A DNA stretch of 25,926 bases from an uncultured Varibaculum sp. (GTDB lineage: Bacteria > Actinomycetota > Actinomycetes > Actinomycetales > Actinomycetaceae). The notes under the pieces were generated by a model, which saw nothing but the letters and a program-made list of their open reading frames with translations, was not told the origin of the DNA and did not search any database. The position numbers and the translations under genes are program-made. Of the stretch, positions 7,901 through 14,535 are shown piece after piece. Within the stretch, counting starts at the first letter, position 1; every line of letters begins with the position of its first letter. The DNA is taken from positions 1 to 25,926 of the forward strand of contig NZ_CABTZZ010000024.1 in assembly GCF_902489465.1 (NCBI RefSeq). Direction: 5' to 3'.

Positions 7901-9694
7901 CATTTTTCGAAAAGCGCTCCCGGATAGGTCACGGGATTGGGTGCGCAGGTAGCGCCAAAGATTCAGGTAAGTCAGGAAGTCAGAACTGGTATCTAGGAAA
8001 CGCGAATGGGCCTGGTCCGCGGCCTCTTGGTGCTCTAAAGGTCGCAGGCGCACATCTTGCATCGACAGCGCCGAAACAATAACTAATGCCTCCGATACGC
8101 ATCCGCGCTGCTCCGCCTCCAGCAGCATGCGGGCAAGACGAGGATCAATCGGTAACTTGGCGAGGCGTTTGCCTAGCTTGGTAAGGCGGTAGCCCTCGGT
8201 GTTTTCGCTCCTAAGTGACAGGGCCCCCAATTCGTAAAGCAGCTGCTCCCCGTCACGGACTTGCCGAGGATCCGGGGAATCAATAAAGGGAAAATCGGCC
8301 ACTTTCCCCAGGTTTAGCGAGGCCATCGCCAAAATCACCGAAGCTAGGGAAGTACGCAATATCTCGGGTTCAGTAAAACGCGGGCGTGCCAGATAGTTCT
8401 CTTCCGAATACAGCCGGATGCAAATCCCCTCGCTAATCCGCCCGCAACGTCCCGCCCGTTGACGGGCACTGGCTTGGGATACTTCCTCGATCGGTAGGCG
8501 CTGCACTTTAGTGCGCTGCGAATAGCGAGAAATCCGCGCCAGACCAGGATCAATCACATATTTAATACCCGGTACGGTCAGTGAAGTTTCCGCCACATTG
8601 GTGGCGAGCACAATTCGCGGATAAGGATGCGGGGCGAAGATGCGTTGCTGTTCGGCCGGGGACAATCGGGCAAATAGCGGCAGTATTTCTACTGCTCCCG
8701 GAGTGTTTGTACGCTCGCCGGCGCGCACGTACCGGGAACCTAAATGCGTGGCGAGAGCGGCCTCAGTGTCCCGAATATCTCGCTCACCGGGCAAAAACAC
8801 CAAAATATCCCCGGGGTCGCCAGCAAAAAGTTCATCAACCGCCTGGCAGATTCCCTCAGTTTGGTCTTTCAGTTCACCGCGGGCGGTTCCCGATTTCTGC
8901 TGGTCAAAAAGATTCTTGCGGTTCTGCCCAGGGGTTTCCTCTTCTTCTACTTCGTCCTCACCCTGAGTATCCGAGCCATCCAGTGGGCGGTAACGTATCT
9001 CAACCGGGTAGGTGCGGCCAGATACCTCAATAATCGGCACCGGGGAAGAGGGACGAGAAAAGTGCTCGGCAAAACGCTGCGAATCAATAGTTGCCGAGGT
9101 AATAATGACTTTCAAATCCGGGCGGCGCGGCAACAGGCGCGCCAAATACCCCAAAATAAAATCAATGTTCAGGGAGCGTTCGTGGGCTTCATCCACAATG
9201 ATAGTGTCATAGCGTTTCAGCAGGGGATCGGTGCGGATTTCTGCCAATAGAATCCCGTCCGTCATCAACTTCACCATGGTTTTGTTAGAGATCACATCGG
9301 TAAAACGCACCTGGAAGCCGATGGTTTTACCCAGCTCTTCCCCCAGCTCGCTGGCAATCCGGGTAGCCACCGAGCGAGCAGCAATCCGGCGCGGCTGCGT
9401 GTGTCCAATTAAAGCGCCGCGTCCTCTGCCCAGCTCTAGGCAGATTTTTGGTAGCTGGGTAGTTTTCCCGGAACCCGTTTCCCCAGAAACCACTACCACT
9501 TGGTTATTCTTGATAGCTTCGGCGATTTCTTGCCGCCTAGCACTTACGGGAAGTTCGGCGGGAAAGCTTATTTGAGCAGGCGCATTATTTAAGGTTTTCG
9601 CGTGGCGGCGGGCAGGATGCTTAGCTTTCTTACCGGTTTTTTCAGCTCGCGCAGGGCGCTTATCCTGCTTGCTAGCTGCGTGCTGCTCGCTCAT
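4901..9694 (-). CDS. hrpA: HrpA-type DEAH-box ATP-dependent RNA helicase
   Basis: Large cytoplasmic RNA helicase, 1597 residues. It has Walker A GETGSGKTTQ (71-80), DEAH at 168-171 and SAT in ITSATID (just before residue 200), followed by the helicase C domain (VLATNVAETSLTVPG and QRAGRCGR), the HA2/OB region, and a long C-terminal part of the HrpA-specific DUF3418 type. E. coli HrpA is about 1300 residues; the excess here comes largely from low-complexity inserts. One is at about 1065-1160, rich in N, S, T, P and A; others are near 1215-1255 and 1310-1335, rich in K, Q, S and R. ATG at 9694 is preceded by a strong AAGGAGG. E. coli HrpA is linked to rescue of stalled ribosomes and mRNA processing; the same role here is inference. 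It is a monocistronic minus-strand gene. Confidence 0.95.
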   Translation of the reverse strand: MSEQHAASKQDKRPARAEKTGKKAKHPARRHAKTLNNAPAQISFPAELPVSARRQEIAEAIKNNQVVVVSGETGSGKTTQLPKICLELGRGRGALIGHTQPRRIAARSVATRIASELGEELGKTIGFQVRFTDVISNKTMVKLMTDGILLAEIRTDPLLKRYDTIIVDEAHERSLNIDFILGYLARLLPRRPDLKVIITSATIDSQRFAEHFSRPSSPVPIIEVSGRTYPVEIRYRPLDGSDTQGEDEVEEEETPGQNRKNLFDQQKSGTARGELKDQTEGICQAVDELFAGDPGDILVFLPGERDIRDTEAALATHLGSRYVRAGERTNTPGAVEILPLFARLSPAEQQRIFAPHPYPRIVLATNVAETSLTVPGIKYVIDPGLARISRYSQRTKVQRLPIEEVSQASARQRAGRCGRISEGICIRLYSEENYLARPRFTEPEILRTSLASVILAMASLNLGKVADFPFIDSPDPRQVRDGEQLLYELGALSLRSENTEGYRLTKLGKRLAKLPIDPRLARMLLEAEQRGCVSEALVIVSALSMQDVRLRPLEHQEAADQAHSRFLDTSSDFLTYLNLWRYLRTQSRDLSGSAFRKMCQREFLHYLRTREWQDLTHQLRQLLKELGISARPLAKPSRSSYQTDPESRDLIAACQSLTSKHSDTDAIHRSLLVGMLSGIGNWDQRAKQYLAPRGARFTIWPGSGLSNRTFDWVMAAELVETSRLFARNVARVNPDWIIHAGKHLVKRSYGEPYWSSRKGTAMVPERITLYGLTIAADVPVPLSRLGNTQMPAFSSVANNPDLPGEHSPQTAKQWARALFITNALVRGNAPLNYPFLKRNEKLLQRALEVEQRTRQAGMVAGEDALAAFFAARLGKEVTNPGTFAAWFKHQDDPHILDYPEDVVLTPTATQKAPRNYSSGEAADHSIGGRTDLAGKLTRLSHTGFPDRWVGAEFSLPLQYHFAPGKEEDGITCQVSLEQLPYLNPQEFQWTVPGLWPELFTALIRALPKAVRRQLVPAPQVGAEVSAWIERELAHPTAATGAAESREPTPVQIKQEEALQASLGRLAAWAGIEKSNNNAPTSDNQSKVQDNSGSAKGAPDASESTERGENGNAPGTGTPQDIAPAAPDTSKQPSHRVQADAAKKKQQTAPSRPLAQLFIAALDQLRAVEVTEHEFSQAVTTLPAHLRIRFALRVGKEQIYSRDLEKLQKRYSKKGRAARKQVIREALSQVSKAESRKKNPVHSQTKRGNQEATKDSKQRFPETDYAHTWPQIRNRDAVLTAEITISTGEVSGRSFPGLLPQRLPRPFGLSLLSGSQKNRYENPPPARSGSESRSQPDSASLVFPVRVARFDSLLQAQRAHHFGVTCLLCSQLYLPPSRIFTRWPARLALNLAALPYEKVALLSDLQLVATWRCLKKARADTWTVRDSSTLRQLAADFRDRFEDEVYVLARELGEVGASYREVSAALSSHFPLGALGEVTQVRSQLSQLIYPGFLWDLCEGAEDLGRYLQAIAIRLQKASQGQNKGSHQEEQALAIWEGAREKLDNQENLVADPASVAALIHGRWLIEELRVSLFAQPLGTRERVSLPRLSKLLKEARL

Positions 9695-9744
9695 CGCCCT
9701 CCTTTACCTCTGAGCAAAGTCTAGCGGTTATCGAGCCGGTGTCA

Positions 9745-9773
9745 TTATTGCAAGCTGCTAACTGCGATAAAGT
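9745..9773 (+). promoter_or_regulatory. Possible promoter of fixCX
   Basis: TTATTG (9745-9750), 17 bases, then TAAAGT (9768-9773) has acceptable spacing for a primary sigma promoter in the gap between hrpA and fixC. The match is weak at both boxes. The mRNA leader would be about 45 bases and contain GGAGG at 9805-9809, about 14 bases from the start codon. Confidence 0.3.
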
Positions 9774-9823
9774 AGAGACCTTGAATAGGTAATAACCGCT
9801 CAGTGGAGGCAGCGAGATAAAAC

Positions 9824-11119
9824 ATGAGTGTGGAATACGATTTCGATGTCATCATCGTAGGTGGCGGCGTCGCCGGAACGGTATGTGCCTACCTTTTAGC
9901 AAAAGAGGGTCACCAGGTCTTATTGATTGAACGGGGCTCGGAAGTGGGGGCTAAGAACCTCTCGGGCGGGGTGTTTTACTGCCAGGTAATGAACCAGATT
10001 TTCCCGGACTTTATTGAAAAAGCGCCCCTTGAACGGAAAATCACCAAGAACACTCTTTCCTTCCTGAACCCGACCTCCGCCGTAAATATGGAGTATTGGG
10101 ATCAAAGGCTAACTGACCCGGTAAACGCGGTTAGTGTTCTGCGCGCCAAACTTGACCCTTGGCTCGCGGAGCAGGCAGAAAATGCCGGTGCCACCATTAT
10201 GCCAGGCATGAAAGTTGATGAACTGGTGCGCGAGGACGGCAAATTCTGCGGAGTGCGCGCGGGAGAAGACACCGTATACGGCAAAATAATCGTGGCAGCT
10301 GACGGGGTGAACTCCTTCCTCGCGCAATATGCCGGGATTCGCCCTAAAGAACCGCTGGGTCACCTGGGAGTGGGGGTAAAATCTGTTATCCAGCTAGGGG
10401 AAGAAACCCTTAAAGAACGCTTCAACCTGCAAGAGGGCGAGGGCGCGGCCTATCAAATGGTGGGGGACTGCACCCAGGGGGTAGCTGGCGGCGGCTTCCT
10501 GTATACCAATCACGACTCGGTATCTATCGGGATCGTGGCGATGCTAGATGACCTGAAGAAAAAACAGTTATCCTCTTCTGAACTGCATGACCATTTCTTA
10601 AAACATCCCTTTATCGAACCGTTCCTGCGCGGAGGGAAACTGCTGGAATACGGATGTCACCTGGTAGCCGAAGGCGGAAAAACCATGCAGCACGGGCTGG
10701 TTCACGATGGACTGGTGCTGATCGGGGACGCCGCCGGGTTTACCCTCAACACCGGGTTCACGATTCGGGGAATGGACTTGGCAGCCGGATCTGCCCAAGC
10801 CGCCGCCAGCGCCATTGATACTGCGCTCAAAGCAGAAAACTATAGTGCGTCCTCGTTAGGTAAATATCTGGAAAACTACCAGGCGACTTTCGTTGGTAAA
10901 GATATGGAAACTTTCGCGCGCGCGCCGCAGTTCCTACACAACCAGGAACTATACGGCCAGGTAGGACGGCTCGCGGCGGACGTGTTCCACGGGGTCTATA
11001 ACCTGGATACCACCCCGCGACAGCGGCTATTACCAGTGGCGCGGGCAGCGTTGAAGAAATCGCCACTGAGTATGCGCCGGCTGGTGAAGCTCGGTTTACA
11101 AGCAGTGAGGTCGATTTAA
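9824..11119 (+). CDS. fixC: FixC-like FAD flavoprotein (electron transfer flavoprotein-quinone oxidoreductase type)
   Basis: FAD-dependent oxidoreductase of the FixC/ETF-QO group, 431 residues. The N-terminal dinucleotide fold carries DVIIVGGGVAGTVCAYLLA (GGGVAG 13-18) and Glu36 of LIERG for the ribose. The second FAD motif LIGDAAGF is near 302-309. FixC takes electrons from the FixAB electron transfer flavoprotein and, with the FixX ferredoxin, passes them to quinone at the membrane. The length is typical. Its stop is one base from the fixX start, so the two are translationally coupled. No fixA or fixB is in the window: hrpA lies upstream and a GNAT gene downstream. The partner flavoprotein must be encoded elsewhere, or this pair serves another donor. 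Confidence 0.9.
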   Translation: MSVEYDFDVIIVGGGVAGTVCAYLLAKEGHQVLLIERGSEVGAKNLSGGVFYCQVMNQIFPDFIEKAPLERKITKNTLSFLNPTSAVNMEYWDQRLTDPVNAVSVLRAKLDPWLAEQAENAGATIMPGMKVDELVREDGKFCGVRAGEDTVYGKIIVAADGVNSFLAQYAGIRPKEPLGHLGVGVKSVIQLGEETLKERFNLQEGEGAAYQMVGDCTQGVAGGGFLYTNHDSVSIGIVAMLDDLKKKQLSSSELHDHFLKHPFIEPFLRGGKLLEYGCHLVAEGGKTMQHGLVHDGLVLIGDAAGFTLNTGFTIRGMDLAAGSAQAAASAIDTALKAENYSASSLGKYLENYQATFVGKDMETFARAPQFLHNQELYGQVGRLAADVFHGVYNLDTTPRQRLLPVARAALKKSPLSMRRLVKLGLQAVRSI

Positions 11120-11120
11120 A

Positions 11121-11417
11121 ATGACTGATTACCTTCCCGAATCCGTATCTGAGAGACTTAGCGCCAATATTTATGAGGTTGACGAAGAAGAATCTCATAT
11201 CGTTATCGACCAAGAACTAGCGAAAGCCACGGACGCCGGCAAACTTCTAGAGCGCGTTTGCCCCGCTCATGTCTATACCGCCCGCGAGGACGGAACAGTC
11301 GATATCGAATACGCCGCCTGCCTAGAATGTGGCACCTGCCTGGCAGTCGCTCCTCCCGGGGTGCTCAAATGGCGTTACCCGCGCTCCATGATGGGCATTA
11401 GCTACCGGGAGGGGTAA
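11121..11417 (+). CDS. fixX: FixX-like ferredoxin family protein
   Basis: Small iron-sulfur protein of 98 residues, the size of FixX. Four cysteines are visible: Cys47 in the CPAHVY segment and Cys67, Cys70, Cys73 in CLECGTC, the FixX signature, enough for one [4Fe-4S] cluster. The C-terminal WRYPRSMMGISYREG also matches the FixX ending (WxYPxGxxGxxYxxG). It is the electron carrier partner of FixC, delivering to or from quinone. The start ATG follows the fixC stop after one base; GTGAGG at 11105-11110 inside fixC serves as ribosome site. It is the last gene of the two-gene unit. Confidence 0.92.
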   Translation: MTDYLPESVSERLSANIYEVDEEESHIVIDQELAKATDAGKLLERVCPAHVYTAREDGTVDIEYAACLECGTCLAVAPPGVLKWRYPRSMMGISYREG

Positions 11418-11432
11418 GTAATCCCGTGGAAG

Positions 11433-11446
11433 GCGGCTCGAGCCGC
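11433..11446. terminator. GC-rich palindrome after fixX
   Basis: GCGGCTCGAGCCGC is a perfect 14-bp palindrome, 15 bases after the fixX stop, able to form a five-pair stem with a TCGA loop. It is followed by A residues rather than T residues, so it is not a classical intrinsic terminator; it could still mark the 3' end of the fixCX mRNA. Confidence 0.35.
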
Positions 11447-11469
11447 AAAAAATAGTTATCCTTAAATGC

Positions 11470-12033
11470 ATGAGTACCCCTATGCAGATTCGTCAAGCTG
11501 AGACCGCACGCGACATGTTAGATATCTTCGCGACTCGTCGCGCGGTTTTTCACCTGGAACAAGGAATCTCTTTGGATCGGGAAATTGACGATATCGACTT
11601 CGCCCAGGGAACTATCCATCTTTTAGGCGAGGACGCCTCCGGAACTATCGCGGCAGCCCGGATCTCCCCGCCCAAAATTGGTATTCCTGTCGATCTTGCA
11701 CAAATGTTTCCCCAGCTGCCACGAGACACTATTACCGGGAAGCTAGGTCGTTTTGCCGTACTACCTGCCGCCCGCGGGTGCGGTAACGGTAAAGAACTGT
11801 TACTCGGCGCCGAACGTTTAGCGTTTAGCAGTTGGGCGAGCTCCGAGGACGAGGGAACGCTGCTACTACAAATAGCAGCTCAAGCGCCAGTTATCGGGTT
11901 CTATCAAAAACTCGGCTACCGGCTAGTTACTTCCCGCGCCCCCTACCTGGATGCTGGAATCGAACACCGTGACCTGGTGAAATTGGTGGAGCCGCAGGCC
12001 AGCGTAGTGCAGTTCCCCGGCCGCTGGCTATAG
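11470..12033 (+). CDS. GNAT-family N-acetyltransferase
   Basis: Acetyl-CoA-dependent acetyltransferase, 187 residues. The acetyl-CoA binding motif A is GRFAVLPAARGCGNG (93-107; RGCGNG fits R/QxxGxG/A). It is followed by a motif B region VIGFYQKLGYRLV and the late AGIEHRDLVKL stretch seen in ElaA-like members. The substrate (small molecule or protein) is not deducible. The start ATG 11470 lacks a Shine-Dalgarno; TATCCT at 11457-11462 would place a transcription start on the ATG, suggesting a leaderless mRNA. An in-frame ATG at residue 5 is an alternative. It is a single gene between the fixCX unit and a convergent transporter gene. Confidence 0.85.
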   Translation: MSTPMQIRQAETARDMLDIFATRRAVFHLEQGISLDREIDDIDFAQGTIHLLGEDASGTIAAARISPPKIGIPVDLAQMFPQLPRDTITGKLGRFAVLPAARGCGNGKELLLGAERLAFSSWASSEDEGTLLLQIAAQAPVIGFYQKLGYRLVTSRAPYLDAGIEHRDLVKLVEPQASVVQFPGRWL

Positions 12034-12087
12034 ACGCCTGCGTGCCCCCCAATACACAGATCAATAAGAGCGTCTGGGGCTGGTGAC

Positions 12088-12195
12088 GCGCGGAAAATCG
12101 GTTTTTCCTCCCGCCCAAGAATTTGGAAAACGTAGCGACGTTTTCCAAATTCTTATGCCCACCGCGCCTGCTCGGAGAAAACCGATTCCCCGCGC
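12088..12195. repeat. Nested inverted-repeat element, copy B
   Basis: An inner perfect 17-bp inverted repeat (12117-12133 against 12138-12154, loop AGCG) is enclosed by an outer imperfect one (12088-12107 against 12175-12195, about 18 paired positions, opening with GCGCGG and containing AATCGGTTTT). It lies between the convergent 3' ends of the GNAT and OPT genes and could serve as a two-way terminator. Read on the minus strand it resembles copy A at 7-107. Both have an AGGC...GCGG...GGGC or GGGC-like segment before the inner stem, AATYYG...GAAAA in the stem, and GGGCG-GAGG-AAAAWCCG after it. Confidence 0.8.
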
Positions 12196-12286
12196 TTTTC
12201 TCGTAAGCCTCCGCGCGGCAACGTCAGTCAGTTGCGTGCGGGTAAAGGGATTTGATTCTCCTATAGCGTCATCAATTTGATTGATT

Positions 12287-14230
12287 TTACGCCTCGGCCT
12301 GTTTCTTTGCGTAGCGGTAGCCCCAAAGCGCTATAGCGACAAAGATAACTAGCCCGACCAGGGAGGACACTCCCGACCAGGAATCAGGTACTATTGCCAG
12401 CGGCTCTCCGCTGCCAGTACCTCCCACAATCGCGGCATAAACCACGCCCCACAGGCTTTCCCCTACGATTAACCCGGTAGCCAGCAAAGTTCCCATTCGC
12501 GAAGCCGCCTCCGGATTCTTCCTGGTTTTAGCCCAGCGGTTAAAGAGAACTCCGCAGGTAGCGCCAACCGGAATCAGAATCGTTAATGTAATCGGCAGGT
12601 ACATTCCCATCCCGACTGCAATCGGGGGCAGCGAATAGCGAGAGGTCAGGTGCTTTAGCAGTTCATCAATGACGATTATCGCCACTCCGATTACAGCGCC
12701 TAATCCCAGCAGACTCCAGTCAATATCGCCTCCAAATACCCCTTTGGTAAGTTCAGCAATCAGAGAGGCTTGCGGAGCAGCCAGCGCATTCTTGCCCGCA
12801 CCAGGTGCTCCTTGAAATCCGAAAGCCGTGTTCATCAGCTGTAACACTGGTGGAATTATTAAAGAGCCGAAACCTACCCCTATTATCAACGCCAGCTGCT
12901 GTTTCCAAGGGGTCGAGTTCACCAATTGACCTGTTTTAAGGTCTTGTAAGTTGTCGTTGGAAATAGTGGCAATACCAAATATGATTGCCGCCGTGAACAG
13001 GGTGTAGGCGACAAGTGTCTTAGGGTCGGCACCGGCCGGAGTTGCTAGTTTAATGACCAGAGCCGTCAGAATCGCCACCAGGATTCCCACCCCAGAAACT
13101 GGGCTGTTTGACGAACCTATCAGTCCCGCCATATAGCCACAGACGCTGGCAACTGCCAGCCCAAGCGCCAAGATGAACACGATTGACAAGAAAATAAGTC
13201 CCCCCGTGTGATGCTCTAAGGAGCTGCCCCGCAAAAATAGCCACAATAGAACCCCGATCGGAATCATTAAAGCTAAGGTGATACCGATAACCCAAGATGC
13301 GGGCAGGTCTCGTTCTTGCGCAGGGAGAGTGAGTCCACCTTTTCGTTTACGAGACGCGCTAATGGATTCGCGCATTCCTTGAAAAATCGGTCCAATGATT
13401 TTTAGGAACGTCCAGATAGCGGCAATAGCGATAGTGCCAGCGCCTACGAAACGTACATCGGAAGCAAAAATTCCTTGCACGCCCTCGGCAATATCCCCAC
13501 TGCCGAGCTGACCAGAAGAGAAGTAAGGGAGCAGCACCCCATAGCTGATTAGCATGCCGCAAATCATGGCAATACCGACACCCAGACCTACCAAATGTCC
13601 AATTCCGATAAGTGCCAATGACAGGCTAGTTCCCACCATAGTGCCACCCGCTCCCACTTTAAATGCGGTGGTGACAGAGGAAAGCGCGACTTTCAGGTTG
13701 GTGAGCAAGGAAAAGAAAGCGGAAGAAATGGCTCCCCAAATAATCACATGCAGACCGCGCCGGTTGTCGGCGGCGCCTTCGCTAGTGTCCCCGACTTTTA
13801 AGACTTCCGCCGCCGCTACGCCCTCGGGAAAAGCAAGGTCAGAACCGGTTACGAGGGCGCGTCGCAAGGGAATAGAATAGGTCACCCCCAAAATCCCGCC
13901 CAGGGCACATAAGAGGGCGGTAGTCCAATAGGGGAAGCCGCTCCACCAGCCCACCATGATTAGGCCAGGTAGCACGAAAATGATTGCCGACAAGGTTCCG
14001 GCTGCTGAGGCAATGGTCTGTACGATGTTGTTTTCTTGCACGGTATGATCTTTGAAATACCGCAGAATCGCCATGGAAATAACTGCCGCCGGAATCGAGG
14101 TGGCAAAAGTCAGCCCGACTTTTAGCCCTAAATAAACATTCGCGGCTGTGAAGATTAAGGTGATGATTCCCCCGATAATCACTCCGCGAATAGTTAGTTC
14201 TTTTACTGCTGTTTTCGATTCAGTTGTCAT
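12287..14230 (-). CDS. OPT-family oligopeptide (or metal chelate) transporter
   Basis: Polytopic membrane protein, 647 residues, with many hydrophobic helices throughout. The N-terminal block running LTIRGVIIGGIITLIFTAAN and then VYLGLKVGLTFATSIPAAVISM is characteristic of bacterial OPT transporters. These take up oligopeptides, or metal-siderophore-like compounds in some members, driven by the proton gradient; the substrate here is unknown. An interior TISNDNLQDLKTGQLV stretch is also typical of the family. ATG at 14230 has AAGGAGAT about 10 bases upstream. It is transcribed alone, divergent from the SSS symporter operon and convergent with the acetyltransferase, with copy B of the nested repeat just past its stop. 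No peptidase neighbour is present to hint at peptides. Confidence 0.92.
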   Translation of the reverse strand: MTTESKTAVKELTIRGVIIGGIITLIFTAANVYLGLKVGLTFATSIPAAVISMAILRYFKDHTVQENNIVQTIASAAGTLSAIIFVLPGLIMVGWWSGFPYWTTALLCALGGILGVTYSIPLRRALVTGSDLAFPEGVAAAEVLKVGDTSEGAADNRRGLHVIIWGAISSAFFSLLTNLKVALSSVTTAFKVGAGGTMVGTSLSLALIGIGHLVGLGVGIAMICGMLISYGVLLPYFSSGQLGSGDIAEGVQGIFASDVRFVGAGTIAIAAIWTFLKIIGPIFQGMRESISASRKRKGGLTLPAQERDLPASWVIGITLALMIPIGVLLWLFLRGSSLEHHTGGLIFLSIVFILALGLAVASVCGYMAGLIGSSNSPVSGVGILVAILTALVIKLATPAGADPKTLVAYTLFTAAIIFGIATISNDNLQDLKTGQLVNSTPWKQQLALIIGVGFGSLIIPPVLQLMNTAFGFQGAPGAGKNALAAPQASLIAELTKGVFGGDIDWSLLGLGAVIGVAIIVIDELLKHLTSRYSLPPIAVGMGMYLPITLTILIPVGATCGVLFNRWAKTRKNPEAASRMGTLLATGLIVGESLWGVVYAAIVGGTGSGEPLAIVPDSWSGVSSLVGLVIFVAIALWGYRYAKKQAEA

Positions 14231-14535
14231 CGTAGGCCGATCTCCTTGGTCACATGAGCCGAATTCAGGATACGACCCGACAAGAGATTTAAAAAACCCG
14301 AACCGCTTTGAGTGGCAGGGGGCAAATAAAGGCAGTCGTAAAAGTAAATGGGGGTTATAGCCAAAAAATCCCCTCGCGGGTAAAGATGGAGAAAAAAATT
14401 AGTAAAACATACTTTTGTGGTGAGCTAATCACAGTATAGTGACAGGTAGCCGCCAAAGCCCCGGGCGATTCCCCTTACGGAAATTCACCTAAGCTGCGAC
14501 GGGTTAATGACGTCTTTTTTTATAAGGGGGAGGGA
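14231..14535. promoter_or_regulatory. Divergent intergenic region between OPT and SSS transporter genes
   Basis: This 305-base stretch has no credible gene. On the minus strand TATAAC (14354-14359) with a TTACCC-like box 18 bases before it could drive the OPT gene with a leader of about 120 bases. On the plus strand TATAGT (14435-14440) is a good -10 for the symporter operon. A run of seven or more T at about 14513-14521 precedes a purine-rich AAGGGGGAGGGA that abuts the symporter ATG. Confidence 0.5.
14412..14440 (+). promoter_or_regulatory. Candidate promoter of the SSS symporter operon
   Basis: TATAGT (14435-14440) differs from TATAAT at one base. A weak -35, CTTTTG (14412-14417), stands 17 bases upstream. 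The spacer contains GTGA-N5-TCAC (14420-14432), a small inverted repeat where a regulator might bind, although it is one base short of a standard CRP/GlxR site. The predicted start near 14447 leaves a leader of about 90 bases. Confidence 0.45.

Noticed and set aside
8581..9250. Long overlapping frames opposite hrpA (about 110-170 codons)
   Set aside because: Antisense shadows of the helicase domain; no family features and no ribosome sites.
14362..14384. Minus-strand terminator-like CCCGCGAGGGG followed by a T run in the OPT leader
   Set aside because: Only a three-pair stem is possible; not credible as a terminator.
14416..14433. CRP/GlxR-like site in the symporter promoter
   Set aside because: The arms GTGA and TCAC are separated by five rather than six bases and the outer bases do not match; kept only as a minor inverted repeat.
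14490..14521. Intrinsic terminator or attenuator before the SSS symporter
   Set aside because: The stem before the T run is only GACG/CGTC, too weak; the T run is more likely part of the leader.
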